Shown here: piece by piece, positions 32,779 to 42,084 of the stretch
How the letters are laid out: every line of letters starts with the position of its first letter
Position numbering within the stretch: the stretch's first letter is position 1
Notes under the pieces: generated by a model
Told to the model about the DNA's origin: nothing
Databases searched by the model: none
Seen by the model: the letters and a program-made list of their open reading frames with translations, nothing else
Position numbers and translations under genes: made by a program
Source of the DNA: Actinomycetota bacterium
GTDB lineage: Bacteria; Actinomycetota; Acidimicrobiia; Acidimicrobiales; Palsa-688
Assembly (NCBI GenBank): GCA_021323695.1
Contig: JAJPKN010000056.1
Location: 1-51,763 of the forward strand
Direction of reading: 5' to 3'
DNA length: 51,763 nt

Positions 32779-35214
32779 GTGACAGCCAGGCCGGCGCGAG
32801 CGGTGGCTGGGGGGCCTTTGGGGGCCTTGGCCAGCCGCCACCCGCGCCGCGCCCTGTGGGCGGCCTGGGCGCTGCTGGCTTGCGGCGTGGCCGGCGCCGG
32901 CTTCCTCGCCCAGTCGACTTACTCGTCCGCCCAGGACCGGGCCCATACCGCTTTCAGGGCCAATGCCGCGTCGGTGGCCTCTTCGGTGCTGACGGCAGCC
33001 CGCCGGGACGAGGACTTCGTGGTCGCCCAGGCGGCCATGTTCGGCACGGTGCCCCACATGACCAACCGCCTCTACCAGCGCTGGATGCAAGGCACCGAGA
33101 GCATCACCCGCTACCCGGGCGGGCTGGGCTTCACCTTCGTGGAGCGCGTCCCCGCTGCCGGCCTGGCCCGCTTTGCCGTCGCCCTGGCCCAGGACCCACC
33201 GGCGCAACTGGCCGTGCCGGCGCCGGGCCGGTTCCAGCCCTGGCCGCCAGGGCCCCGGTCCCAGTACTGCCTGATGCGCTATGCCGTCAGCCTGGTCCGG
33301 CTCAACCCGTCGGTGACGGGGGTCATGCCGGTCACCTACGACTTCTGCGCCCCGCTGGGCAAGCTGAGCCCGTTCCCCGCGCTGTTCAGTGCCGCGGCGG
33401 CCACCGGGGCGCTGGCCGTCGGGCCGCCCATCTCCTACTACCCGGGGGTGTTCTACGTGGTCGCCCCCGTGTACGAGCAAGGCAGCGCCCCTCCCAGCCC
33501 CGGCGCCCGGCGCTCGGAGGTGGCGGGCTGGGTCGTGGGCAGCTTCAGCACCAAGACGGCCGTGAGCTCGGCGCTCGTGGGGGCCCGGCACTACCAGGTG
33601 CGACTGTCCTACTTGGAGCCCGCCCTGGCCAAAGCCAGCTCCCAGAGCTTCCTGATCGCCGCGAGCCAGGGGCAGGCAGGCGCCGAGCATTACTCGGCCA
33701 CCGTGGGGACGCTGGCAGGGGGCCGCTGGGTGGTGGACGTCTCTGGGCCGGTGGGGCCGGGTGCCGGCAGCCTGGCCCTCTCCGGCGGGCTGCTGGTGCT
33801 CGCCGCCGCGCTGCTGCTGGGCGTGTCGGTACGGGTGCTGGCCCGCTCGCGCCAGCGGGCCTTGGCCATCGTCGAGGAACAGACCGAGGAGCTGCGCCAC
33901 CAGGCCCTCCACGACCCCTTGACCGGGCTGGCCAACCGTGCCCTGGTGACCGACCGCTTGCGCCACCTCCTGGCCCGCGCCCAGCGAGAGCCCCTCGCCT
34001 TCGGGGTGCTGCTCATCGACTTGGACAACTTCAAGGACATCAACGACAGCTTCGGCCACCAGCGAGGTGACGAGCTGCTGAAGGCGGTGGGTGCCCGCCT
34101 GGCAGAGCTGGTCCGGCCGGGCGACAGCGTGGGCCGGCTCGGTGGCGACGAGTTCGTCCTGTTGGTGGAGGGCAGCTCGTCGGCCGCCGGCCCCGAGGCC
34201 GTGGCACGCCGGGCCTTGGACGGCTTGAGCGAGCCGTTCCACCTGGAGGGCTTGGCCGGCGTCGAGCTGCGGGTGCAGGCCAGCATCGGCATAGCTGCGG
34301 GCGGCCCCACCCGCAGCGCCGAGGACCTCCTGCGGGACGCTGACGTCGCCTTGTACCAGGCAAAACGTCGTGGCCGGGCCCGCTACGTGGTGTTCCAGCC
34401 GGACATGGCCCTGGCCGTCCAGGACCACCTGGCGTTGGAGATGGACCTGAGCCGGGCGCTGGCCGAGGGCCAGGTGACGGTCGAGTACCAACCCATCTTC
34501 GACCTGGCCACGCTGAAGCTGGCCGGGGTCGAGGCCCTGGCTCGCTGGTACCACCCCAAGCGGGGGCCGGTGCCGCCGAGCCAGTTCGTCCCGTTGGCCG
34601 AAGAGAGCGGGCTCATCGGCCGGCTCGGGCGCCTGGTCCTGGAGAGCAGCTGCCAGCAGGTAGCCGGTTGGTCCCACGACGGCGAGCCCCTGGCCCTTTC
34701 GGTCAACGTGTCTGGCTGCCAGCTCACCTCCGACGGCTTCTTGGACGAGGTGGCTGCGGCCCTGGCGGCCAGCGGCCTGGCCCCGTCCCTGCTCACCTTG
34801 GAGCTCACCGAAAGCGTCCTGATGGTGGACGCGCAGGCCGCCGTGGAGCGCCTGGGAGCCCTGAGGGACCTGGGGGTGCGCCTGGCCATAGACGACTTCG
34901 GCACCGGCTATTCCTCGCTCGCATACCTGCGCCGGTTCAAGGTCGACGAGCTGAAGGTCGACCGCTGCTTCGTCTCCGACGTGGGCAGTTCCGAGGAGGC
35001 CCGCACGGTCACCGCGGCTCTCGTGCAGCTGGGCCGGAGCCTGGGGCTCGAGGTGGTCGCCGAGGGCATCGAGGACGAAGGCCAGTTGCTGGAGCTGCAG
35101 CTGGAGGGTTTCCAGCGCGGCCAGGGGTTCTTCTACTCACGGCCGCTGCCGCCCGAGGTGCTGGAGGAGCGCTTCCACCTGCGCGCTCGTGCGGCTGCCG
35201 CCGGCGCGCACTAG
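32779..35214 (+). CDS. CHASE-domain membrane GGDEF/EAL c-di-GMP enzyme
   Basis: An 811-residue protein. Helix 1 is at about 25-45. An extracellular CHASE sensor runs to about 325 (YPGGLGFTFVERVPAAGL, VTYDFCAP, ISYYPGVFYVVAPVYEQ). Helix 2 is at about 330-353. The GGDEF domain has an intact GGDEF at 455-459 and an inhibitory RPGD five residues before the RLGGDEF core. The EAL domain has an intact EAL at 585-587, DDFGTGYSS and KVDR. Both synthesis and breakdown of c-di-GMP are therefore possible, set by an unknown external ligand (CHASE domains often bind small molecules). GTG start with AGGAGGAGG upstream. Confidence 0.93.
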   Translation: MTARPARAVAGGPLGALASRHPRRALWAAWALLACGVAGAGFLAQSTYSSAQDRAHTAFRANAASVASSVLTAARRDEDFVVAQAAMFGTVPHMTNRLYQRWMQGTESITRYPGGLGFTFVERVPAAGLARFAVALAQDPPAQLAVPAPGRFQPWPPGPRSQYCLMRYAVSLVRLNPSVTGVMPVTYDFCAPLGKLSPFPALFSAAAATGALAVGPPISYYPGVFYVVAPVYEQGSAPPSPGARRSEVAGWVVGSFSTKTAVSSALVGARHYQVRLSYLEPALAKASSQSFLIAASQGQAGAEHYSATVGTLAGGRWVVDVSGPVGPGAGSLALSGGLLVLAAALLLGVSVRVLARSRQRALAIVEEQTEELRHQALHDPLTGLANRALVTDRLRHLLARAQREPLAFGVLLIDLDNFKDINDSFGHQRGDELLKAVGARLAELVRPGDSVGRLGGDEFVLLVEGSSSAAGPEAVARRALDGLSEPFHLEGLAGVELRVQASIGIAAGGPTRSAEDLLRDADVALYQAKRRGRARYVVFQPDMALAVQDHLALEMDLSRALAEGQVTVEYQPIFDLATLKLAGVEALARWYHPKRGPVPPSQFVPLAEESGLIGRLGRLVLESSCQQVAGWSHDGEPLALSVNVSGCQLTSDGFLDEVAAALAASGLAPSLLTLELTESVLMVDAQAAVERLGALRDLGVRLAIDDFGTGYSSLAYLRRFKVDELKVDRCFVSDVGSSEEARTVTAALVQLGRSLGLEVVAEGIEDEGQLLELQLEGFQRGQGFFYSRPLPPEVLEERFHLRARAAAAGAH

Positions 35215-35307
35215 CACTGGCGCAGCACTAGCAGGGCGGCAGGCCACCTGCGGCCAGGGGGCGCGGCCTGACGGTGGCGTTTGGGCTGTGGTCGGCAGGG
35301 ACCGGAG

Positions 35308-35931
35308 CTAGCCCTGGTGGAGGCGCAGGCCCCGGCGGAACCACCACGACGAGACGGCTATGCCCCCTACGGTGAGGGCGCTCGACAACCCGGTGCGGGC
35401 GGCCGCGAAGGCACCGCTGTGCCAGCTGAGCAGCAGGACGAGGGTGCCGGCTGCGTTGGCCAGGCTGACCAAGGCCCACAGCAGGCTGATGTGGGTGAAC
35501 AGTTGCCTGACCTTGGGGCGCTTGAAGAACGAGGGCGGCAGGGGCAGGAAGTCCTGGGCCAGCCGCTCGGCCAGGGGCATCCCCAGGGGTACCGACAGGA
35601 GGAAGGCGCCGCCCAGCAACGCGGTGGCCAAGGAGGGCTGTAGGAAATAGACGAACAGGCTGTCGTGGCTGGCTACGGCGACCAGGGACCGGGCGGTCAG
35701 GCCGGCGGTGGCGAGGAGCAGGACCCCCGGGAGCCGTTCGCGGCGCCAGAGCCGGCGCAGGACAGCGGCATAGCTCCAGGCCAGGGCGGTGAAGATGGCC
35801 CCCTTGGGGCCCAGGGCCACCAACCCGGCATAGAACAGGCCGAGAGGGACAAGGGTGGCTTCCAACAGCTGAGGGAAGGCCCGGCGGGCGACGACGCGCA
35901 GACGTGGCAGCTCGAGGTGGTGGTGCTCCAC
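35308..35931 (-). CDS. VC0807-family (DUF3159-like) membrane protein
   Basis: A 207-residue protein from GTG 35931, which has GAGG close upstream; the frame extends to 36033 but that part looks non-coding. It contains RRAFPQLLEATLVPLGLFY, GAIFTALAWSYAAVLRRLWR, FVYFLQPSLATALLGGAFL and PLAERLAQDFLPLPPSFFKR, all hallmarks of VC0807-type proteins with about six helices. Function is unknown in all members. It is divergent from the UPF0104 gene; the 36032-36187 gap holds nothing else recognised. Confidence 0.75.
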   Translation of the reverse strand: MEHHHLELPRLRVVARRAFPQLLEATLVPLGLFYAGLVALGPKGAIFTALAWSYAAVLRRLWRRERLPGVLLLATAGLTARSLVAVASHDSLFVYFLQPSLATALLGGAFLLSVPLGMPLAERLAQDFLPLPPSFFKRPKVRQLFTHISLLWALVSLANAAGTLVLLLSWHSGAFAAARTGLSSALTVGGIAVSSWWFRRGLRLHQG

Positions 35932-36187
35932 ACTTTTGCCTCGGCCAAAGCCCGCCAACCTTGAGCCTGGTACCGGGGCGGGCCTCACGATGAGGAAATA
36001 CGGGACCGAACGATGGCCCCCAGTCTCCCACACCCCTGGAGGCTCATGGGACCGGGCAGGCTGCCTGGGGGGGACGTCTCAGCCAAATATCAGCAAGTAC
36101 CGGCCTGGGCCACCAGCTGCCGGCCAGCTTGGCCCCACAGTTCGCCCTACACGACAAAGGCCGGGCCGGTGGCACTAGCCTGCAGCC

Positions 36188-37423
36188 GTGCGGTCCCAGA
36201 CCGAAGCCAGCGGGGCGCAGGGCGGCCCCAGCCCCCAAGGTAGCCACCCCCAAGGCAGCCCTACCGAGGGCAGCCCGCTGGGGGGCGGCACAGCCCAGCC
36301 CAGCGCCGTTGGCCGCGTCCTACCCGGCGAAGCCAGCGCGGTCCTACCCGGCGGTGCCAGCGCGGGCCCCTCCCCGGGCCTGTCGGCCGGCGCCAAGGGG
36401 CTGGCGCACCGGCGGCTGTCGCCCCTCCGGCTGGTGGTCGAGGTCCTCGTGCTCGGAGGTGCGGCCCTGTTCGTCCTGCGCCGGGCCGGGCGGCTGGGAG
36501 CGGTGGCGGACGCCTTCGACCGCCTCCACTGGCACTGGTTGGTCCTGGCGGCCGGGGCAGAGGCAGGCTCCATTACCGCCCTTTCTTGGTTGCAGGCCCG
36601 CATCCTGCGCGAAGGCGGCCTCCAGGTCAGGACGCGCGACCTGGTGCCGGTCACCATGTCCAGCAACGCGGTGGCCCAGTCCCTGCCGGCCGGGACCCTC
36701 TTCGCCGAGGGCTACGCTTTCCGCCAGTACCAGCTGCTGGGCGCCAGCAAGGTCCTCGGCATCTGGACAGAGCTGTCCGCCGGCGCCCTGGCTTCGGCCG
36801 GCCTGGCGGCGGTGGCGCTGGCGGGCACGCTGGTGGTCGGGCCCGGGCTGGAGCTCAAGCTGTTGCCCGCCATGGCCTTCATCCTGGCCGGTGCCCTGGC
36901 GGCGGCCCAGTTGTTCCGCTACACCCGCTGGTTGAGCCGCCTCATCGTAGCCCTTTCCCGGCCCTTGGGCTGGGCGTTGCCCAAGGGCGTGCGGGCCCAC
37001 CTGAGCGCCGCCATCGAGGCCACCCGGGAGATGGAGAGCTTCCGCCCCCCGGGCCGGGTCTGGGCCCTGTGCCTGCTGGCCGCTGCCGTCAACTGGTCGC
37101 TCGACGCCGTCGTGCTGGTCGTGGGCCTGCTCGCCGTGGGGACGGCCGTGCCCTGGCGGGGGGTCCTGTTGTGCTACGCCGCCGCCCAGGTGCTGGTGGA
37201 ACTGCCGGTCACGCCAGGTGGGCTGGGCCTCGTCGAAGGCGGCCTGGTAGAGCTGCTCATCCGTTTCCACGTACCAGCGTCGGCGGCCACGGCCGCCACC
37301 TTGGTCTACCGGGCGGTCAGCTACTGGCTGTTGGTGCTGAGCGGGTGGGGCGCTGCCCTGTGGCTGAACGTCCACCGCCGCCGGGCCGCCGCACGGGCCC
37401 GGGCCGCAGTGGTGACGACCTGA
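36188..37423 (+). CDS. UPF0104 / lysylphosphatidylglycerol-synthase-TM-like membrane protein
   Basis: A 411-residue protein. Residues 1-75 are low complexity with a short tandem repeat (VLPGEASA / VLPGGASA). The rest holds about eight membrane helices of the LPG_synthase_TM/UPF0104 fold: SNAVAQSLPAGTLFAEGYAF, LLAAAVNWSLDAVVLVVGLL, and the family signature LVELPVTPGGLGLVEGGLVE. Members without a catalytic domain include flippase-like and glycan-assembly proteins. The soluble lysyl-transferase domain of MprF is absent, so lipid aminoacylation is not expected. The GTG start lacks a clear ribosome-binding site; a later start is possible. Confidence 0.78.
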   Translation: MRSQTEASGAQGGPSPQGSHPQGSPTEGSPLGGGTAQPSAVGRVLPGEASAVLPGGASAGPSPGLSAGAKGLAHRRLSPLRLVVEVLVLGGAALFVLRRAGRLGAVADAFDRLHWHWLVLAAGAEAGSITALSWLQARILREGGLQVRTRDLVPVTMSSNAVAQSLPAGTLFAEGYAFRQYQLLGASKVLGIWTELSAGALASAGLAAVALAGTLVVGPGLELKLLPAMAFILAGALAAAQLFRYTRWLSRLIVALSRPLGWALPKGVRAHLSAAIEATREMESFRPPGRVWALCLLAAAVNWSLDAVVLVVGLLAVGTAVPWRGVLLCYAAAQVLVELPVTPGGLGLVEGGLVELLIRFHVPASAATAATLVYRAVSYWLLVLSGWGAALWLNVHRRRAAARARAAVVTT

Positions 37424-37459
37424 GGGCCCCAGGACCGCTGGCAGGCGGCGGGAGCGGCC

Positions 37460-37603
37460 TCAGGTGCCCTGGCGCTCCCGGCGCCGGTGGTCACGGGCGT
37501 TCAACAACGCGGCCGGTACGGCGATGGCCAGGACGAAGACGGCGCCGGCGAGCACGGCCCACAGGGCGTCCCAGGGTGCATGGTTGGCGGCGGCAAGCAT
37601 CAC
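37460..37603 (-). CDS. 47-residue single-helix membrane peptide
   Basis: A short frame beginning GTG-ATG overlaps the DUF72 stop by four bases (GTGA). It encodes MLAAANHAPW, one membrane helix (ALWAVLAGAVFVLAIAVPAAL) and a basic tail NARDHRRRERQGT. The overlap, the clean helix and the positive-inside tail support a real gene that routine length cut-offs would drop. No family is recognised. It is the last gene of the ROK/c-di-GMP run. Confidence 0.55.
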   Translation of the reverse strand: MMLAAANHAPWDALWAVLAGAVFVLAIAVPAALLNARDHRRRERQGT

Positions 37604-38343
37604 TTTGAGGCTAGCCTGCGGGCGAGCCACTGGGCGTCGCGCACCGCTGCCCCTCCGACGTCGTTGTTGAAGTAGGCGTAGACCGGGCAGCCGTCTTCCA
37701 GCCACGACTCGATGGTGGCGGCCGGGCGGGCCAAGCGGGCCGGGCCGTACTGCCCGGCGTACCTCTCCGCCTCCGGCCGGGGGCCGTGGAAACGCACGTA
37801 GGACCAGCCCGCCGTCCTCACCCAGGGGTGGCCAGGGAGCAGGTCGTGCACGCACAGGGCGGCGCCATAGCGCCCCAGGAGCTCGAAGGTCTCAGGGGAA
37901 AGCCAGGACCGGTCGCGTACTTCGACCGCCCATTGCAGCTCTCGGGGCGCGGCGGCCAGGAAGCCTTCCAGGCGCTCCAGGTCCCGGCCCCACCGAGGGG
38001 GCAACTGGACCAGCTGCGGCCCCAGGTGGTCGCCCAACAGCAGGGCGCGTGCCAGGTGGGGGGCCAGCCAGCGCTCGGGGTCGCGCAGCTTCAGGCGGTG
38101 GGTGCCCAAGCCGCTCACCTTGAGCGCGAAGCGGAAGCCCACCGGCGCCCGGGCTGCCCACGCCTGGAAGGTCTCCGGCTTGGGTAGGCGGTAGAAGGTG
38201 CTGTTGACCTCCACCGTGCTGAAGCGGGCCGCGTAGTAGCCGAGCCACTGGCTCGGCGGTAGGCCTGGCGGGTAGACGACCCCCCGCCAGCCCGGGTAGG
38301 ACCACCCGGAGCAGCCCACCCAGGCTTGGGCGCGGCCGGTCAC
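37600..38343 (-). CDS. DUF72 (YecE-like) TIM-barrel protein
   Basis: A 247-residue protein with the DUF72 pattern: VGCSGWSYPGWRGVVYPPGL, RFSTVEVNSTFYRLPKPETF, RFALKVSGLGTHRLKL, LVQLPPRWGRDLERLEGFL, WAVEVRDRSWLSPETFELL, YVRFHGPR and YAYFNNDVGGAAVRDAQWL. The biochemical role of the family is not established. The ATG overlaps the stop of the upstream sensor-GGDEF-EAL gene (ATGA), so it is expressed with it. That pairing suggests a role linked to the same signal, but this is inference. Confidence 0.88.
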   Translation of the reverse strand: MTGRAQAWVGCSGWSYPGWRGVVYPPGLPPSQWLGYYAARFSTVEVNSTFYRLPKPETFQAWAARAPVGFRFALKVSGLGTHRLKLRDPERWLAPHLARALLLGDHLGPQLVQLPPRWGRDLERLEGFLAAAPRELQWAVEVRDRSWLSPETFELLGRYGAALCVHDLLPGHPWVRTAGWSYVRFHGPRPEAERYAGQYGPARLARPAATIESWLEDGCPVYAYFNNDVGGAAVRDAQWLARRLASK

Positions 38344-41300
38344 GGCGAGCCGGGCCCGGGGGCGGCGCCGGGGGGCTGGCTCCCGTCGGCGGCCAGCAGC
38401 CCGGGGCTCAGGAGCGCCCAGGCCGGTGCGGTGCCCGGGCCGGGGGAGCGGCCGCCGAGCCGGGCGAGCAGCCGCCCCAGCTCCGGCCCGGGCAGGGGGC
38501 GGGAGAACCAGAAGCCCTGGCCTTCGGGGCAGCCCATGTCAGCCAGGGCCCGGTGCTGGTCGGGGGTCTCGATGCCCTCGGCGATCACGTCCAGGCCCAA
38601 GCTGGTGCCGAGGTGGACGATGGTGCGCACCAGCTCCCGGGAACGCCCGGCGCGGGCCATGTCGGCCACGAAGCCGCGGTCGATCTTGAGGGCGTCGATG
38701 GGCAGGCGGTGGAGGGCTTCGAGGGACGAGTAGCCGGTGCCGAAGTCGTCGATGTGGATGCTGATGCCCCGCTCGTGCAGCTCCTGCAGGACCACCAGGG
38801 CCCTGTCCAGGTCATGCATGACCACGCCCTCGGTTATCTCCACCACCAACCAGCTGGCGGCGGCCCCGGTCTCGGCCAGGACCTCGTCCAGCTGGCCGAC
38901 CAGGCCGTCGCGCCAGAACTCCCGGTTGGAGAGGTTGAAGCTGACCCGCAGGTCCTCGGGGACCACGCCGGCCAGCTTCCAGGCCCGTACCTGGCGGCAG
39001 GCCTCGGTTTGCACCCAGCGGCCCAGGGGCACGACCAGGCCCGACTCCTCGGCCACGGGCAGGAAGTCGTTGGGCAGGACCAGGCCCCTTTCCGGGTGCT
39101 GCCAGCGCACCAGGGCTTCCACCCCGATCAGGCGCTTGTCCTCCAGGTGCAAGATGGGCTGGTAGTGCAGCTCCAGCTGGCCCTGGTCGATGGCCTGGCG
39201 CAGCTCGGTCTCGGTCTTGAGCCGGGCCACGGCCCCGGTGTACATGGACGACTGGAAGGTGGCGTAGCCGCCCCGGCCAGCGGCCTTGGCCCGGTACATG
39301 GCCAGGTCGGCGTCCCGGACCACGTCCTCGGCCCGCTCGTAGCCGCCGGCGCTGGTCGATACCCCGATGCTGGCGGTCACTACCACCTGGTGGCCGTCGA
39401 GGTCATAGGGCTGGCCGAGGCTGTGCTGGACCCGCTTCACGACTGCTTCCACCGCGGCCAGGTTGGGAGCGTCGTGGAGCAGGACGGCGAACTCGTCGCC
39501 GCCAAAGCGCGCCGCGGTGTCGGCGTTGCGGACCTGGGCGGCCAACCGCTCGGCCACCTGCTTGAGCAGCAGGTCCCCGACCACGTGCCCCAGGCTGTCG
39601 TTGACGACCTTGAAGCCGTCCAGGTCGAGCCACAACACGGCGTACTCGTAACCGGGCCGGCGCCGGCAGTGGGCGATCGCCTGGGACAGCCGGTCCAAGA
39701 ACAGCAGGCGGTTGGGCAGGCCGGTCAGGCTGTCGTGCAGGGCCTGGTGCTTGAGCTGCTCGGCGAGCTCGTGGCGCTCGGTGATGTCGGTGAGCGAGCC
39801 CACCAGCCGCCGCGCCGGCGACCCGTCGCCCGGTACGCCCAGGCCCCGGCACAGCACCCAGCGGTAGCGCCCGTCGGAGGCCCGGATGCGGTGCTCGTGC
39901 TGGAAGGCCCCCTGCGAGCTGCGCCGTTGTTCGGCGACCACCCGCAGCAGGCCGGGGCGGTCCTCAGGGTGGGCCCGGCTGAGCCACTCCTCGGGGCTGG
40001 TGCCGATGTCGTCGTCGCCGTAGCCGATGAGCTGCTTCCAGCGGCTGGAGTAGTAGACCTCGCCCGAGGTGAGGTCCCAGTCCCACAGCCCGTCGTTGGC
40101 GGCGAGGGCAGCCAGGGCGTAGCGCTCCTCGCTCTGCTTGACCGCCTGGGCCATCTCGCGCTCGCGCTCGACGGCGTCGGCCAGTTCCTCGGTCCTGGCC
40201 CTCAGGGACTCGGTGGTGGCCTGGTGGTCCAGGGCTAGGGCGAGCAGCGAGGACCACTGGTAGTAGGTCGCCCGGCCGCTGAAACTGGTCTCGGTGGGCC
40301 CCACGACGGCGAGGAACCCCCAGTCGGTGGCGGCCGAGCGCACGGGCATCACGAAGCACATGGTGCCCGGCTGGTGCCGGGCACGCTCGAGCAGCTGGAG
40401 GGGAGGGAAGTGCTCGGGGGCATAGGTTGGAGCCGGCAACCCGAGGGAGCCGGCGCTGGCGTCGAAGCTGCCCGCGACCTTCAGCAGGCCGGTGCCCACT
40501 CCTCCTTCGGGCCACAGCGCCAGCACCCCGGCGCAGGCCGTGCTGTGGGCCAGCCAGCCGAGCCCTTGGGGGTTGCCCTGGCTGTTGAGCAGGGCCAGGC
40601 TCACGTTGGTCTCGTTGGCCAGCACGGCGTGGCTGGCCTGGTCCAGGCCGGCTTGCTCGCTGACCCGCGCCCGGGTCAACCCCAGGCCGACCGCGTGCAT
40701 GCACAGGTCGACACGGGCGACCGCCTCCGGGCTGGCCGCTTTGGCCTCGGTCGCCCGCGCCAGGCGCCGGGCCAGGGCCAGCACCCGCACGTAGCTGTGA
40801 GCCGTGGGGCCGAAACTGTACAGGCGCTGAGCCAGCTGCCCCAGGCCCAGCAGCTCCGAGGGGGCCAGTTCCCGGGCCAGGCAGGCTTCGAAGGCGCCCT
40901 TCACCTGGCTGGCGGCCTCGGTCACCTGGGCCCTGGCTTGTGCCGCCGCGCCAGGCTCAGGCGCCCCGCCCTCGCGGCCAACCTCAGCCGCCGAGGGGGC
41001 CAGCAGCTCGGCCACGGCGTCCACGAAGCCTTCCACCGGGTCGCGGCCGTCGGCCAGGACGCTCAAGGCGGCGGTGGCGTCGCTGCAGCCACAGCTTTCC
41101 CGCTGGACGAAGGAGGTGGGCACGGTGTAGTGGCCGGAGGCCACTTCTTCCCCGTCCAGCTGGCGCACCAGCAGCTCGACCGCCAACGAACCGATGCGGT
41201 TGAGGTGAGGGGACACGCTGGAGAGAGCCGGCCGGTGGAGGCGGCCCTCGGCAATGTCGTCGAAGCCGACCACCGCCTGGTCCTGAGGCAGGTGGTAGCC

Positions 41301-41966
41301 CGCCTCCTCCAGCACGGCCATGATCCCCATGGCGTTGTAGTCGGTGGCGGCGATCACGGCACTGGAGGGCAGGTGGGCGGCCAGCATCTGTTCGGCCGCC
41401 GAGCGACCGCCGCTTTCCATGTTGTCCGAGGTGGGGAAGAACAGCGCCTCGTCTGCTGGCAGGCCGTGGCTGGCCAGAGCCTCCCGGTAGGCGGCGTAGC
41501 GCTCCTGGACGTCGTACTGCTGGAGGTCGCCGGCGAAGGCGATGCGCCGGTGGCCGTGGCTCACCAGGTGCTCGACCGCCTGCCGGGCCCCGCTGCGGTT
41601 GTCGGGGACCACCACCGGGCAGGCCAGCTCGGGCTCGTCCCGGCTGACAAGGACCAGGGGCTTGCCGGCTTGGCGCAGCGCCTTCAGGTAGCCCACGGGT
41701 ACGGCGTTGATGACCACCACGAAGCCGGCCAGGCGGTCCCAGGCGATCCGAGCCGGGCCCTCGGGCGTGGCCCGGTAGGCATCGCCCCGGGCAAAATCGA
41801 GGGTCTGGACGGCGACGGCCTGGCCTCCTCGGGCGGCCATGGCACGGTTCATGGCAGAGATCAAGGCGCCGAAGTAAGAACCGGCGAGCAAAGGCGACAG
41901 CACGCCGATGGTGTGCCCCTGAGCACCCTCGCCGGGGAGGGCTGGCCCCGGCCGTTCGCCGCTCAC
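38340..41966 (-). CDS. LacI-type sugar-binding / PAS / GGDEF / EAL signalling protein, copy 1
   Basis: A 1208-residue protein without membrane helices or signal peptide. Residues 18-288 are a LacI/GalR-type periplasmic-binding fold with no DNA-binding headpiece (TIGVLSPLLAGSYFGALISA, GHRRIAFAGDLQQYDVQERY, VVGFDDIAEGRLHRPALSSV), closed by an ESCGC motif (290-294). A helical and GAF-like part follows (about 300-590), then PAS (about 612-735). GGDEF has its motif at 822-826 and inhibitory RNAD at 813-816. EAL has its motif at 950-952, with DDFGTGYSS and AEGIE intact. It probably makes or degrades c-di-GMP in response to a cytoplasmic sugar. A Gly/Pro tail ends it. It lies downstream of the O-acylase gene and overlaps the DUF72 gene. 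Confidence 0.92.
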   Translation of the reverse strand: MSGERPGPALPGEGAQGHTIGVLSPLLAGSYFGALISAMNRAMAARGGQAVAVQTLDFARGDAYRATPEGPARIAWDRLAGFVVVINAVPVGYLKALRQAGKPLVLVSRDEPELACPVVVPDNRSGARQAVEHLVSHGHRRIAFAGDLQQYDVQERYAAYREALASHGLPADEALFFPTSDNMESGGRSAAEQMLAAHLPSSAVIAATDYNAMGIMAVLEEAGYHLPQDQAVVGFDDIAEGRLHRPALSSVSPHLNRIGSLAVELLVRQLDGEEVASGHYTVPTSFVQRESCGCSDATAALSVLADGRDPVEGFVDAVAELLAPSAAEVGREGGAPEPGAAAQARAQVTEAASQVKGAFEACLARELAPSELLGLGQLAQRLYSFGPTAHSYVRVLALARRLARATEAKAASPEAVARVDLCMHAVGLGLTRARVSEQAGLDQASHAVLANETNVSLALLNSQGNPQGLGWLAHSTACAGVLALWPEGGVGTGLLKVAGSFDASAGSLGLPAPTYAPEHFPPLQLLERARHQPGTMCFVMPVRSAATDWGFLAVVGPTETSFSGRATYYQWSSLLALALDHQATTESLRARTEELADAVEREREMAQAVKQSEERYALAALAANDGLWDWDLTSGEVYYSSRWKQLIGYGDDDIGTSPEEWLSRAHPEDRPGLLRVVAEQRRSSQGAFQHEHRIRASDGRYRWVLCRGLGVPGDGSPARRLVGSLTDITERHELAEQLKHQALHDSLTGLPNRLLFLDRLSQAIAHCRRRPGYEYAVLWLDLDGFKVVNDSLGHVVGDLLLKQVAERLAAQVRNADTAARFGGDEFAVLLHDAPNLAAVEAVVKRVQHSLGQPYDLDGHQVVVTASIGVSTSAGGYERAEDVVRDADLAMYRAKAAGRGGYATFQSSMYTGAVARLKTETELRQAIDQGQLELHYQPILHLEDKRLIGVEALVRWQHPERGLVLPNDFLPVAEESGLVVPLGRWVQTEACRQVRAWKLAGVVPEDLRVSFNLSNREFWRDGLVGQLDEVLAETGAAASWLVVEITEGVVMHDLDRALVVLQELHERGISIHIDDFGTGYSSLEALHRLPIDALKIDRGFVADMARAGRSRELVRTIVHLGTSLGLDVIAEGIETPDQHRALADMGCPEGQGFWFSRPLPGPELGRLLARLGGRSPGPGTAPAWALLSPGLLAADGSQPPGAAPGPGSP

Positions 41967-42084
41967 CTCTTAGCTATCGTCCAAGGCCAGTGCCATGTTA
42001 GCGGTAACCGAGGCCGGTAGCCGCGGGCGTTGGCACCGGGGGTTGGCGCCGGGCACGCCGAAGTGGGCACCGGCGGCGAGCGTG

